A stretch of 64,000 nucleotides of DNA from Lucinisca nassula (taxonomy: Eukaryota; Mollusca; Bivalvia; Lucinida; Lucinidae). The stretch is from NCBI GenBank assembly GCA_963580285.1, contig OY757011.1, positions 155,361,245 through 155,425,244 of the forward strand. Reading direction: 5' to 3'. Made by a program: the position numbers and the translations under genes. The stretch's first letter is position 1, and each line of letters opens with the position of its first letter. Of this stretch, positions 1 to 12,539 are shown in pieces. The notes beneath the pieces were generated by a model. That model saw nothing but the letters and a program-made list of their open reading frames with translations, ran no database searches and was not told where the DNA came from.

Positions 1-115
1 AGGCTTCCATTATGGTCTGGTCGCTTAACGTTTGTGTTTCTTTCCCTTTGGTGTCTTTGATGGGTGGAGTAAGTTAATTGTATCGATTCCTGATCTTTGT
101 TTTACTTCTACTTAA
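1..115 (-). repeat. Interspersed repeat A, fragment cut by window edge
   Basis: Reverse-strand copy of the commonest dispersed repeat here (called repeat A). It carries TCGATTCCTGATC and TTTCTTTCCCTTTGG, which are complementary to sequence in the + copy at about 370. The left end runs out of the window. Class unknown: no coding motif or clear terminal repeat was found. Confidence 0.75.
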
Positions 116-369
116 AATAGCTTTTAGTTTTCACGCTTTTTAACCAACTATAATGTAACATGTGTACATAGATTTCTTTAATCTTCTGAATGTTGACGTG
201 TATGGGAGTGTCGCTAATGTCAGGACCAACGACTGAGGACAAAGAGTCATGTTAACAAAAATAATAAAGGCAATGACCAGGACTCGATAAAATTACCTCA
301 CACCTGCCATCCGAGACACTAAACGGAAATAAACACAACCATTACACAGCGACACCATAATGAATACAG

Positions 370-930
370 AAAATAGAAGTGAAAGCAATGATCATGAATC
401 GATACAATTAACCCACAGCTCCCATCAGCGACACCAAAGGGAAAGAAACACAAACATGAATTAACTAGACGGTATTGGAAACACCAATAGCGGAAAGCCA
501 AAAGAACAGTCACTTTCCCACAAAATGGCCAATTTGCTATCCAAAACAAAAAAGTTTAAGCAATACGAACACTCAGACACAAACCAAAACTAAAATATAC
601 CGCGACAGAAGGACCGCCTTTGAACGGTCAGTGTAATGAATCCCACTGGGCGGGGTGCTTAAATCGATTTTACGTGGCCGCAATCCTTTGCCCTTACTTC
701 CGTCGCGATTTAGATAAATAATTTGTTCAGTCCGAATGAAGGCCTTCTACCTCATCAGTGCAACATCTCCGAAAACACAAAAATCAAACAACTACAGAGA
801 TGAATCAACGGAGAGGACTCGACAGCAAGAAACCGCTGAAATGCTGGAGCAAAAGAAAACCAACAGTTAGACTCCGATGGGCCCGATCAGAGTCCGAGCA
901 TCAGGCACCAACCAACATTACCTAAAATTA
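370..930 (+). repeat. Interspersed repeat A, near full-length copy
   Basis: About 560 bp. Landmarks in order are GATACAATTAACCCACAGC, GGGAAAGAAACACAAACATG, CACTTTCCCACAAAATGGCC, CGCGACAGAAGGACCGCC, CGATTTTACGTGGCC, GACAGCAAGAAACC and GGAGCAAAAGAAAACCAAC. Other copies are near 6340, 7445, 23095, 52490, 54750 and 58966 (+), and 5665, 25725, 26465 and 59331 (-). A further fragment lies at 1196-1262. The family is unclassified; copies may have a G-run or G-rich gap in the middle (see 23377-23399). Confidence 0.8.
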
Positions 931-1262
931 AATTCCCTTTAATTCTCAGTAAGCCTTCACGCAGGAACCCCCGAGGCCCGACCTACCGGCGTGCAACCAA
1001 AGAGGGACGCAAAGTTGTTAACCGCGACCGGGCCAACCACCATGCACGCAGTCCGTCACACAACATCTATGTTGTACCCAAATTTTATATCGAAGAATGA
1101 TTTTACGAAATTGGGTGCTGAAGTCACTGCAATTATATATTTTTCCAAATTTATATACTAAGTCACCATAAAATTCGGCAACGTCACAAGCAGAAAGCCA
1201 AAAGGACCGTTACTTTCCAACAAAATGGACAAACGGCTATCCAAAATAAGAAATTCGCAAAG

Positions 1263-3180
1263 TCGAAGTATAACAACAATAATAATAAACCACGACAACA
1301 GCCTTGGAACGTCAAGTAAAATGTATATGTTTAAGTGGCAAGGTAAAACAGTTTATCATTACGCCCAAAGCGGTGTCAAAATAACTTTACACATTTTCGG
1401 TATATTACATGTGTACTATCAAGTATCACGTTGCAAAACGTTACTACTTTGTCAGTTTGACAACTTGATATACTATCTGTTAGATAGAGGGAATATTTAA
1501 AAAAAAAAACCAGTTGGTGGAAAGACTGACACACTCTTGGTTATCTCATATGAAATATATGAATCTCTCCGAAGGCATGTTTCATAAATTCCAAAGAAAA
1601 GGACCGCTTACTCGATACCTCTGTTTATTAAATGACCAACGTCGTAAACAGTGTGTGGATGTCAATAGATACTTTCCATATGTAACTCGTGTGCTATCTA
1701 ATCACGCCAAAGTAATGGTTAACATGTTTCTTCACAGAAAATAAAAAGGAAATGATCGCATGATAAAAAAGAATCTCAAACCTGTGACCATTTTATATGA
1801 AATTTATGAATTTTGCCGAAACCCAATTTAATCAATTTAATAGGAATTGACAGCTCATCGGGGCATACCAGATAATTTATTGAAATAGACGTAATGTTTC
1901 ACACGGAAGAACAGCCATTAGTTACCCACAATGCAGGTTGACCTTTATATTTATGCAACAACAAGTATAAGCTTTCACAAAAAGAAAAAGCGGTCCATAA
2001 AAAGTATAGTCCGAGCCTCGCTCGGGTCACATGTGAGACGCCAAGTTCTGCAACGGAAGGTCGGGTGGGTTTTCTCCGGGTACTCCGGTTTTCGCCCACC
2101 TCTGATTAACGATCGGCTCGATATGAGTGAAAAAACTTGAAAGGCCGTAAAACCAAATCCAAAAAAAAAAGAAATAAAATAAATTAAAAGTATAAGCTTT
2201 CACACAAAGAAGAGGCCCACGGCAGAGCTCTGGCACAGAATTGCTATCACATTTGTACGTGCCCATACTTGTAGTTAGGTTTGTACAGGCTAATACAAAA
2301 TGTATATCTACATACCCTCGACTAGGCCAGACCACTTCTTATCCTATGAGCTGGGGAAGGACCCTTATGCTCTGGTGAGCTAAACAACTTGCCTCGTTGT
2401 TAGTAAAATGTTGGGCTAATCTTCAATCAGTCTTCTATAAAGTGTAGGAAAGTTGTTTACTCAACTTCTCCAACAGTTTTCAAGCATTCCGTTTAATAAA
2501 ATGTTACAAGCATATTGAAGTTGCACATGTGCCTTTTAAAGATGAAAAAGTACTTTTTGACAAAATTACAACATTTACATCTTTGACATTTCAGATATTT
2601 AACTTCAATCGGCAGGATTCTGGGTGCAGACTGGCAATTAGAATATTGCCAAAGACAGTCATTTGTATAAAACACATTTCTGGGATATAACTCTAGACAT
2701 TCACATGTAATATGTGCTAAGCATTGACCTAGCTTTTTTGTAAAAGCTATACTTGTTATGTCATATCTACAGCACTTTTGAAATATCTCCAGATAGTAAC
2801 ATGGTTAACCCATTTTGTACTGAATGAAATGGCCGCCTGATATGTAGAAGAAGTCCATTTATCTTGTTGAATGATTTATCGAATTATATTAAGTAAATGG
2901 GAGAACCTTTTAAAACGGCGCAGACCTGGGACTGACGCCGCGCTTAGGTTCTAGAGTTCCCGTATAAAATGGGTTAATTCATATAACTTTCATGGCATGT
3001 GAAATAATCTAATTTAATATCCACACAAACTGACGAGTTGACAGGTGTGGGCATTGACGACATTGGACCTCCTGTGCAATTCGCGCAGCCTTATCTGTCG
3101 GCTTCAAAATTTGTATTTCATCCTGACACAGCTAAAGAGTAAACTGAGAAGAGGCTGATCAGGCTGCTTGTTTGTTTGTT
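1263..3180. other. Upstream intron, mostly unassigned
   Basis: AT-rich sequence with no cadherin-like or other convincing coding segment. At 1550-1830 and again at 23885-24000 there is a shared motif around ATGAAATTTATGAA, so an old repeat is present. At 2040-2110 there is a GGTTTTCTCCGGGTACTCCG segment of a type common in invertebrate repeats. An old tandem or MITE origin is possible. Open frames here are short and have no family resemblance. Confidence 0.5.
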
Positions 3181-3453
3181 TTTTCGAAGTTAAACTGCTA
3201 AATCAACACTATTTAGGTTATATTAGGCTGATCAGTTTGCGTAACCACACTTTTCCTGAGCACGTTTATGCATAAGTGTTAACCCAGTACAATGCACGAC
3301 AAACAATTGCCCTTCTAGGATCAGGGGAAGGGAGAGAATGATCATAGGAAATAGTATATGGTCAGTCTCAACGAAGGAATGTAGCCGAACCGGCATGGAT
3401 CGAACCGGATCACCAGTAAGATGCGTATCCTTCTGAGCCACGGAGGCTGGCGC
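3181..3453 (-). mobile_element. SINE T (tRNA-headed SINE), antisense copy
   Basis: Read on the - strand, it starts with a tRNA-like head (GCCAGCCTCCGTGGCTCAG; box-B-like GGTTCGATCC). It continues through AAGGGCAATTG and ends near CAGTTTAACTTCG. It is the same family as 37803-38275 and 21794-22432, and this copy is diverged. RNA polymerase III type internal promoters are the hallmark of tRNA-derived SINEs. Confidence 0.75.
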
Positions 3454-3942
3454 TGATATGGCTGCACGGTCTCGTTGTCATATAAACGTGTAAGTTGTCG
3501 TGAATACAATCATTGTAAACACCTCGTCATGGAAGGGAGCTTTTTGTTGTGTATCTTTGAGCCTTCTGCAGCTTATATTATATGATTGTGGCACTTTCTG
3601 GTTATCTCTGATCATTACTTTAACAACAAAATACACAAAACGACCTGCGATTCAGATCAGCCTTTACGAAGTGTGATCAAAGTCTAAGCTGTTTGACTGA
3701 ACCCAAGAGACGATGGCTGTAGTAATATCGCAGTATGATCTACGTCTTTGCCAGTCTCGCAGCCCTTCTAATAGATGAGCCGCTTCACGGGAAACCTGAT
3801 TTTAACAGTTGCAACAGCAAAGATGCAAACCAGCCAGCGCATCTTATTTCTATATCTTAAATTTCAAGACAGCTGAGAACGCCATTTTGTGTCATCTTTG
3901 GTCGAATCTCGTTATGGGACTCTGGATTTATCATTGTTTCAG

Positions 3943-4081
3943 GATTACTTTAGCATAAATCAGTCAACTGGTTCAGTGTCTGTGGATTCACTGGCTGATA
4001 GAGAAGTTGCAGAAGAAATCAAATTAAGAATTACAGTCAGAGATTTGAATGCATATGGTCCAGGTCTTCAGACTGCAACAA
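3943..4081 (+). CDS. Cadherin exon 1 of window: C-terminal half of an EC repeat
   Basis: The acceptor is CATTGTTTCAG before GATTAC; the donor is GTAAGT at 4082; the exit phase is 1. It encodes residues 1-46 of the fragment, starting DYFSINQSTGSVSV. This contains the F-x-I-N-x-x-T-G-x-V strand typical of EC repeats, then LADRE, equivalent to the calcium-binding LDRE, then the strand KLRITVRDLN. The first half of this EC repeat must lie on an exon upstream of the window, since no matching segment was seen in 1-3942. NQS is an N-glycosylation sequon. The frame is open further upstream to 3889, but that stretch is not EC-like and the consensus acceptor decides the boundary. Confidence 0.85.
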
Positions 4082-5660
4082 GTAAGTAGGGCTATGACAC
4101 AAGTCTTCGAATGCTGGATAATTAACACGAAGAAGATTGAAATCAGAATGCACATACATGAACTTCTCTTTTTGTTTTGTTCTATGTTTGTGCATAGTTC
4201 CATTCAAGACTCTTGGGATATGCGAATACTCTAAGCAGGAGGAGGTAAATCGTGCCATTTTGTTTCTCATTAAGTCCTCATTTCAGAAGTTTGCTATCGT
4301 TTCGATGAAATATTTCTTAAGGGCTGTAAAACACAAATTAAACCAAACGTTGTATTCAAGAATAGAAGTGGAGGCAATGATCGGAAATCGATACAGTCGA
4401 TACAAGAAACCTGTTACCAATATACGGTAAATGCTGTTATAAGGCAGTTCGGCAAATGCCAAGATGAGACCATAGACTTGCCAAATTCCTCATTAAGATT
4501 ATTCGGCCATGTTGCATTGTGAATCATACCTAAAAAAAATGACTTTTAGAAAAAGAAGAGTGAAACTTTTGCTTAATGCACCACCAAGAGACATCCGTGA
4601 CGAAATATATAGTTGTATTTTCTATCAATTTATTTCATAAACGCATATATCCTGCTGTTTACTTTTCAGTTGTAAATTTTATACAAGGATTCCCCCACCC
4701 TGTACAAGAGTTATGATTGAAAACATTCTAGATTACTTCGCATATACTCTTTTTGCTGAGTACCGACGCTGGTATCTGTTGATAGCACACGGCATTGGAA
4801 AATATAGAGTTTGATTATGTTTGCTTTGGTTGAGAATACATAATGTCAGTCGCGAGGTGTTTATATTAATAAAAAGGAATAAAGTTATTTTAGAAAATAC
4901 CGCATTTCTTTGACAGTCATCATAAAACTACTGGATGTCCAATCTAGATTTTGTCTGCACGTGTCACATTCTTCGAAGATAGACCTGCCAGTATCCAGCA
5001 CAGGATAGGTATTACTAGGCGATCTGTAGACAACGCATGTTATTTTACCCAATTGCCAAAACCATGCTTGTTTTGTGTCCGAAATTTCCAGCGATGTATG
5101 TCTTACAATTTCAAACTGAAAAAGTCAATGTTTGTCTTGTTGTATTACACGTACGTGTACGTACATATTTTCTTAATAAAGAAAACTTGTATTTCCCTCA
5201 AAACAAACTTTTAATGGTAGATACCCAGATTCGCTGCATACGACAGGTCAGTGCAGAGCGCTACCTGATGACGACATTTCACTAGACGTGCTTTTTGGGG
5301 CATTCGCAGTCGCACGAGTAGGATTGTTGCCGGGGGTGCTAAAACGAATAGGGGAGACCAGCCTTAAAAAATCGATGACGTGGCGGACGAATAACAATAA
5401 TAAACCACGACAGAAGAACCGCGATGATTGGTCGTTGTTCCCACCCCTCAATTATTCTGTATAGGTGTTCTAAGTGAAGATAGGAAACTGAGAATCAAGT
5501 TACAACCATTTTATTAATACATTGTTAATTAACCTATAAAATGCCAACGTCTGCTTTGTCGTTTGTCAGTTACTTAAAAAGTCATTGATGCAAACATTGC
5601 GGACCCAGTTAAGACTACTACTATCTGTACGCAAATATATTTTAAGAAGGGTTCCCAGTG
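4082..5660. other. Intron 1, first part: no recognised element
   Basis: AT-rich intron sequence. There is a weak trace of repeat A near 4365-4400 (GGCAATGATCGGAAATCGA). No coding segment, RNA gene or clear repeat boundary was found. Confidence 0.5.
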
Positions 5661-5664
5661 CAAT

Positions 5665-5935
5665 TCGTTTCACTGACCGTTGCAAGGCGGGTCTTCTGCC
5701 GCGGTTTATTTTTGTTATGGTTTGTCTTTGAGTGTTTGTGTCACTTATATTATTTTGTTTTGGATAGCCAATTGGCCATTTTGTGGGAAAGTAACTGTCT
5801 TTTTAGCTTACCGCTATTGATGTTTCCATAAGGGCTAGTTGTTTCATGTTTGTGTTTCTGTCCCTTTGGCGTCTCTGATGGGAGGTTTGGGTTAATTGTA
5901 TCGATTCCTTATCATTGCATTCACTTCTATTTTGA
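5665..5935 (-). repeat. Interspersed repeat A, partial copy
   Basis: Reverse-strand copy from TTCACTGACCGTTGCAAGG to ATTGTATCGATTCC. It lacks the part beyond the CGATTTTACGTGGCC landmark. Confidence 0.7.
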
Positions 5936-6339
5936 AGAAGATGAGGCAGACAGCATTAACAAACGACATCTTAAGATTTTTTTTCTTGGCATCTAAAGCG
6001 TTGAGGAGCTGGTAAAAGATACCACTTCAGAAACTTCTCACATTATATATGTATTCGAGTAAACATAAAGATATCATCAGCAAATTTAAAAAGCTGAAAG
6101 AAATGATAAAGTAATACAAATATTTTTTTCCAAAATCGAAAATTATCAAAAGAAACCACATCATTAAAACAATTTTCGTGACCAAACAGTACCTTAACAC
6201 CAGCTATAGTCAATGAGCTCTATAAAGGTTTATGCTTTGGAAGCAAGAAATACACAAAAAACTGTCGAGTGTATAACTTTTCATCAGATTAGCTAGTGTC
6301 CGGAAATACTGCATTATCAATGATCCTCAATATACATTC

Positions 6340-6760
6340 AAAAGAGAAGTGCAGACAATGATCAGGAATCGATACTATTAACCCACAGCTCCCACCAGAG
6401 ACACCAAAAGGAAAGAAACACAAACATGAAACAACTAGACCCAAATGGAAACAGCAACAGCGGAAATCCAAAAGGACAGTTACTTTCCAACATAATCGCC
6501 AATTGGCTATCAAAAACCAAATAATATAAGCGATTCAACCACTCAAAGACAAACCATAACATAAAAGAACCTCGACAGAAGAACCGCCTCGGAACGCTCA
6601 GCGAAACGAATTCCACCGGGAGTGGGGGGCTTAAATCGATTTTACGTGGCCACAATCCTCGCCCTTACTTACGTCGGGATTTAGACAAATAATTTGTTCA
6701 GTCCGCATGAAGTCATCCAACTCATTAGTGCAACATATCCAAGCCCGATTTAAACTACTA
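6340..6760 (+). repeat. Interspersed repeat A
   Basis: Shares GATCAGGAATCGATAC, GGGAAAGAAACACAAACATG, AGAAGAACCGCCTCGGAACG and CGATTTTACGTGGCCAC with other copies. It ends near TCATTAGTGCAACATATCC. Confidence 0.75.
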
Positions 6761-7064
6761 TATCTTTAAGCCAGATTTAAACTACCAACCAGATGAAAAA
6801 AAACGCCAGAAGCTGTCCAAAGCTCTCAAGCAATCGCGCCACAAGCACTCTATGATTTGAATATATGAAAATGGTATTATCTTATTATGCTGCTAACAAA
6901 GATAATACGACCTCTTTGTAACAGCCTTGTTTAGGCGGTTCCAACGAGTTCCCTCTGTCTGATTTTGAGCAGAAATGAGAAACAAATTCATAGCCAGGTG
7001 AATCCAGTCTTGCCATTATAATGTGGGTTCAACACGGGTATTCCTTAGGCGGATGCGTTAAAGT

Positions 7065-7265
7065 TATCATCCTGAAAACACGCCTTTATAATTCTACCTA
7101 CCCCCTTGAACCCCACTTTTATATAGTAAAACCGGGCTTTACGGGGAACCACCTTAGTTCTCTTATTTCTGCTTTAAAATATAGATTTTGGGTACTCATT
7201 AGAACGGTTCTAACGTGTACCCTAAATCTTTAATTTGAGCAGACATAAGAAAAAAAGATCTTCTG
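7065..7265. repeat. MITE K copy (palindromic)
   Basis: Starts with GAAAACACGCCTTTATAAT and passes CCCCACTTTTATATAGTAAA. It holds a decayed central palindrome around GGGTACTCATTAGAACGG. MITE K occurs at many sites: about 9430-9930, 25160-25360, 39871-40135, 42957-43155 and 47636-47937. Its ends resemble CGAAAACACGCCTATATAA and its complement. It has no coding capacity. Confidence 0.65.
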
Positions 7266-7444
7266 CTCTAAAATATAGATTGATTGAGGGTACTCTTTAG
7301 AACCGTCCCATAGTGGAGCCTGATATTTCCTGGGTCCGATTCTCCGTGAACTAGCTGGTGGTTGTCTTCTGCTCTGGATTGTTGTTGAGTCATGATTGTA
7401 TTAATCTATACTATATATTTCCGTGTTTATTATGAATCTCTGTT

Positions 7445-7885
7445 GAGCTAGGAAAATAGAAATAAAGACAACGGTCAGGAATTGATACAGTTAGCCACAC
7501 ATTCCATCAGAGACAACAAAAAGGAAAGAAACACAGACATGAAATGACAAGGTTCTGATGGAAACTTCAATAACGGAAAGCCAAAAGGACAGTTACTTTC
7601 CCACAATATGGCCAATTGGCTATCCAAAACAAAAAATTATAAGCTATAGACACATTCAAAGGCGAACTACAACAAGATTAAACCGCGACAGAAGAACCGC
7701 TTCGGAACGGTCAGTGTATGTTCCACTGGAGTGGGGTTAAATTTGATTTTACGCAACCGCAATCCACAGCCTTATTTTCGTCGCGATTTAGACAAATAAT
7801 TTGTTCAGTCCGCATGAAAGCTTCCTAACACTTCTGTGAAACATCTCCGAGAATAGAAAAATCAAACAACCACAGAGGACGACAT
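7445..7885 (+). repeat. Interspersed repeat A
   Basis: Shares CAGGAATTGATACAGTTAGC, CAGTTACTTTCCCACAATAT, AACCGCGACAGAAGAACCGC and TTCAGTCCGCATGAAAGC with the family. It ends near AATCAAACAACCACAGAGG. Confidence 0.75.
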
Positions 7886-8300
7886 CAATGCGGATTATTT
7901 TTTTATTGTCTGACACTGCAGTGGAACTGTGGGCGAAGGTTGAGATTTAATAAACACCTGAGTTGAATCGCGCCATTCCCCACCCCCACCCAAGTAGTTT
8001 ACTACTGACCGTCCCAATGCAGTGTATTATTTGTTTATTGGTTTTGTGCCGTTGGATCATGATTCGATAATTGTTTGTGTGTGTGCCTCCATATCGCTGA
8101 CTTTCTTTAGGTGACATGAGATTGCTGCGCTCTTTGTGTGGGGCCTTTTCTGAGTGATCTTTTCTTACAAATTTTAAGCAGAAATAAAAAATATCACATT
8201 TTTCCATCTGAAAATTTTTATTTTTTCGGCTGTAAAATTTACAGTGTTTTTGAAAAGGCGCGTTTTCGTAATGTAAAATGGCAAACTTTATTGATTTTTA

Positions 8301-9427
8301 TGTCCCCGGTAGCGATAGCGGGGACATATTGTTTTTGCCCTGTCTGTTTTTTTGTTGGTTGGTTTGTTGGTTTATTTGTTGCTTTGTACGTGGACAACTT
8401 TAACGTTGTTCATAACTTTTGAACCGTTGAAGGCAGAGTATTCATATTTGGCATGAAGGTTTCTTGTGACAAGAGCTTCATATTCATGCAAACAAATTTG
8501 ACCTGTGACGTTGACCTTGACCTTTGACCTACATAAGAGAAAAAAATAAAATTGGTCATAACTTTTGAACCGCTTGAGATACAGAATTCTTATATGGCAT
8601 GTATGTTCCTTGTGACAAAAGCTTAACATTCATGCAAACAATTTTTACCTGTGACCTTTACCTTGACCTTTGACCTACTTAAAATAAAAAATAACATTTT
8701 GGTCATAACATTTGAACCATTTGTGATACAGCCTTCATATTTTGAATGTAGGTTTCTTGTGACAAGAGCTTTACATTCACACAAAAAAAAATTGATCTGT
8801 GACCTTCACCTTTGACCAACATAAAAGAAAAATTTAACATTGACCATAACTCTTAAGCCGTTTGAGATACAGCCTTCATATTTGGCATGTAGGTTCCTTG
8901 TAACAAGAGCTTTACATTCAAGCAAAAAAATTTGACCTGTGACCTTGAACTTTGACCTACTTAAAAGAAAAACTAACATTTTGGTCATAACTTTCGAACC
9001 GTTTGGATAGAGCCTTCATATTTGGCATGTGATAAGAGCTTTACATTCATGCAAACTTTTTGGACCATGACCTTGACCGTTGACCTACTTAAAATAACAA
9101 ATAAAACTGTTCATAACTTTTAATCGTTTAAGATAGAGCCTTTATATTTGCAGTAGGCTCCTTGTGACAAGAGCTTTACATTCATTCAAAATGTTTTGAC
9201 CTGTGCGCTTGACCTATGACCTACTTTAAAGAAAAAAATACTATTGTTCATAACTTTCGAACCGTTAAAGATAGAGCCTTTATATTTGGCATTTAAGTTC
9301 CTTGTGCCAAGGGCTTCCCACTCAAACCGAAAATCTTGACCTGTGACCTTGACTTTGAACTGTGATCAACTTGGAGAAAAATGACCATGCCCGGGGAAAT
9401 GTTCGTGTTTCACAAACACATCTTGTT
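8301..9427 (+). mobile_element. Minisatellite element C (HINE-like)
   Basis: The head hairpin is TGTCCCCG...CGGGGACA (8301-8326), followed by TATTG and a TG-rich stretch. About seven imperfect tandem units of roughly 141-147 bp follow, each carrying CATAACTTTTGAACCG, TTCCTTGTGACAAGAGC and TGACCTTGACCTTTGACC. The tail is GCCCGGGG, a small hairpin GTGTTTCACAAACAC and then ATCTTG (to 9427). The layout (5' hairpin, minisatellite, 3' hairpin, no gene) fits non-autonomous rolling-circle Helentron-type elements. That class is inferred. Confidence 0.7.
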
Positions 9428-9429
9428 CT

Positions 9430-9935
9430 TTTATTACACTAAAAGCTAAATAAACTGGGGTTTGAAGGGGATATATTATTTCCTTATTTTGCTCAAAACA
9501 TAGATTGTGGGTGCTTGTTGTTAGAACCTCATCAATGGGGTGGTTCTGACGAGCACAAACGACGCATGTTTGTAATAGAAATACCAAAAACACCAACGAT
9601 TTAAATCTGCATGATCCGATAGTCTTTAATCCTCCGAGGAAAGTGAAGGACTGCAATCGTACGATTGTGTTAATACGTTTTACAAACAGGATTTTCGGAA
9701 TTCCTAAATTCGTATGCATAAGGTTTACAAGTCCGTGCAATGAACAACCCTCTAAACCCCAACTTTATATAGAGAAAAGTGGGCATATGGGCGTATACAT
9801 TATTTTCCTAATTTTTGATCAAAATTCAAAATATAGGTGCTCGTAAGATCTACTTCGTTGAGGAGGTTCTAAGAGCATCACAATCTAATCTTCAAATAGA
9901 AATTAGGAAAATGTCAAATATTTTCATCTAGAAAT
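9430..9935. repeat. MITE K copies, two decayed palindromes
   Basis: The first palindrome centres near 9525 (GTTAGAACCTCATC against GGTGGTTCTGACGAG). The second centres near 9860 (GGTGCTCGTAAGATC against GGAGGTTCTAAGAGC). Both carry the AACTGGGGTTT or AACCCCAACTTTATATAG flank typical of MITE K. Confidence 0.6.
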
Positions 9936-9950
9936 GCTTGTCGATTTTTA

Positions 9951-10970
9951 GCTCACCTGACCAAAGGTCATGGTGAGCTTTTGTGACTGTGAGATATCGA
10001 ACGTCGAATGGTGCATCGTGCGTAGCTCGTAAACTTTTCCTGTGAACACTCTGGAGGCCACAGTTTTGGTCCACTCATCATCTGACTCGGTCAGATCATC
10101 ATGGCAATATCTGGGTCAAGTTCGAATATGGGTCATTTCGGGTCAAAAAGTAGGCCATTAGGTCAAATCATAGAAAGACAATCTGAACACTCCAATGGCC
10201 ACAGTTTTGGGACAATCATCATCAAACTTGATCAGAATAATAATCTTGTCAATGTCTCGGTCAATCTCGGATCTGAGAGTGGGTCAGTAGGTCCAATCAT
10301 TGAAAATCCTTGTGAAAACTTTAGAGGCCACAAGTTTGGTCCAATCATCGGCAAATTTGCTCAGAATGATCATCATGACAATATCTCAGTCAGTTTAGAA
10401 TATGAATCATGCCGGGTCAGAAAGTAGATCAGTAGGACAAATCATAGAAACACCTTATGAACAGTCCAGAGGCCACAGTTTTGGTCCAATCATCAACAAA
10501 CTTGCTCAGACTGATTATCTTGACAATATATCGGTCAAGGTTGAATATGGGTCATGTCGGGTCAGAAAGTAGGCCAGTATGTCAAATCAAAGAAAATTAT
10601 TTTGAACACTATAGAGGCCATTTTTGGTCCAATCATTATCACACTTGCTCAATATAATCAGCTTGAAAATATTTTGGTTAAGTTCGAATATGGGTAATAT
10701 TTGGTCAAGAAGCAGGTCAGTAGGTCAAATCATATAAAACCCATGTGAACACTCTAGAGACCACAGTTTTGGTTCAATCATCATCAAATTTGCTCAGAAT
10801 AATCATCTTAACAATATCTCAGCGAAGTTTGATTATAGGTCATGTCAGGTCAGAAAGTAGGTCAGTAGGTCATTTAGTCCTGTGGTCGTAATCTTGACCT
10901 TTCGCCCACTTTAAAGAAAAATTAACATCGGCCCGGGGACATGTTCGGTTTCACAAACACATTTTTTGGT
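9951..10970 (+). mobile_element. Minisatellite element D1 with a C-type tail
   Basis: The head hairpin AGCTCACCTGACC/GGTCATGGTGAGCT begins at about 9951. Tandem units of about 145 bp follow with AGAGGCCACAGTTTTGG, GGTCAAGTTCGAATATGG and AGTAGGTCAGTAGGTC. The last about 90 bp (from CTTGACCTTTCGCCCACTTT) match element C, including GCCCGGGGACATGTTCGG and TTTCACAAACACA. So this is a D head and body with a C end. Confidence 0.7.
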
Positions 10971-11019
10971 ATTGATGTGTTCTCAGACCGGCTAAGTAGT
11001 GGGAGAAGGCGGTGTGAAA

Positions 11020-12360
11020 TCTGTACTTGGAACCCCTCTGTAATCACGAGGCATATTGTTAGTTAGACTGAAAATTAAAAAGAAATGATCAGGAACTGAG
11101 ACAATTAGATCCCAAATTCTTCCAACAATATCACTAGGGAAAGAAGTCGAAACAGGGAGGGACGACAGTAAATTGAATGGAGAACAGGTAAACCGAGTCA
11201 GCAGCTCTTTCCCAAACAGGTGGTGACTCGGAATATCTAAACCTAACTAAAATGAGGAACTTATATAATGCGGAAAAGAATCAGAATCACCAACATGACA
11301 AACATTAAACTGGAAGGCAAACGTATCTAAAATGAACAACCAAAGGAGGGGGAGATCAGAATCATCAACGTAACAACATATATAGCGAAAGAATTAGAAC
11401 CACCAACACAAAACATGAAGGAATCACAGCAACAGCACCGACTTGGAACGGCCAGTAAAAACTACTGGTTAACTACTGAGCCAGTTATCACCGTCTGGTG
11501 CTCTGAGGCCTGACCCACAATGGCCAAAGAGTGCCAAGATAGTGAATCCATAACGCCCAAAGGATGCCAAGTCAGCTCAGTATTGTCAAAGGGAATCCAC
11601 CGACTCATATGTCCGCATTTGTCACCACAAGGCATTGTAAGTTATACTGAGCTGGTTCATCTCAATCTGATGCACTAGGACATGACCCTATATGTCCACA
11701 AGGTGCCCAGACAGTGACATACAACTCAGCTCTGTATTGTCAAAGTGAACATTTGACTCATTTGTGTAGCTTCTGATGCCAACTCCCGCAATCCCGCCCA
11801 CACCTGACCATCGATGTCCACAAGGTACACAGATAGTAACATACTGTTACATGTCAGCTTTGTATCGATTTAATTGTTTCGATTTTAAAAGTATCGATTC
11901 CTGATCATTGCCTTCACTTTTATTTTGTATTGTCAAAGAGAACCACCTAGTCTAGCTTTCTCAACCCCCCCCCCCCTCCTAAATCACCCACCCCATCCCA
12001 CCCCATCCCATCCCCTTGTCACCACGAGGCATTGTAAGTTAGACTGAGCCAGTTCATCAACTCCGTCTGGTACTCTAGGACCTGATCCACAATGTCCACA
12101 AGATGGCCAGATAGTGACATAAAAGTCAGCTCTGTATTGTCAAAGGTAACCAATGACTCATGTCTAGCTTCAGATGCCACCATAACCCCAACTTGTCACC
12201 ACGGAGCATTGTAAGGTAGACTGAGCTGCTGGCCACGGAGCATTTTAAATCATATTGAGCGGTTCATCCCCGTATGGTGCACTAGGACCTGACCCAAACT
12301 GTCCACACAAGGTGCCAAGATAGTGACTTACAAGTCCGCTTTGTATTACCAATGGGAACT
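11020..12360. repeat. Degenerate long tandem repeat region
   Basis: The motif TCACCAC-AGGCATTGTAAGTTA-ACTGAGC recurs at about 11626, 12018 and 12197, with a weaker form near 11041. Between them recur CTCTGTATTGTCAAAG and CACTAGGACCTGACC. Spacing is irregular. A 50-bp piece of repeat A (CGATTCCTGATCATTGCC, about 11895-11930) and a C-run (11965-11980) lie inside. No gene was seen. Confidence 0.55.
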
Positions 12361-12539
12361 GTTGAAAGACTTCATCCTCAAAAAGACAATATTTTCGAAG
12401 TAATGTTCCATGGATGGATGACCCTTTTCGTTCTTTATATACTGCAACACCCCTCACGAGGATTACTTGCAGGTGTATATTACACACACTCCAGGTTTGC
12501 AGGATGAAAGCCTACACGCCTACACAGTAATCATGTAAT

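Noticed and set aside
319..549. Recurrent short frames on the antisense of repeat A (also near 6289, 23034, 25915, 54725, 58941)
   Set aside because: They recur because the repeat copies are alike in sequence. They carry no domain pattern, have ragged ends and different lengths, and nothing favours protein-level conservation.
4082..4430. Reading on after exon 1 into frames at 4137-4430
   Set aside because: A consensus GTAAGT donor ends the exon, and exon 2 continues the EC repeat exactly in phase.
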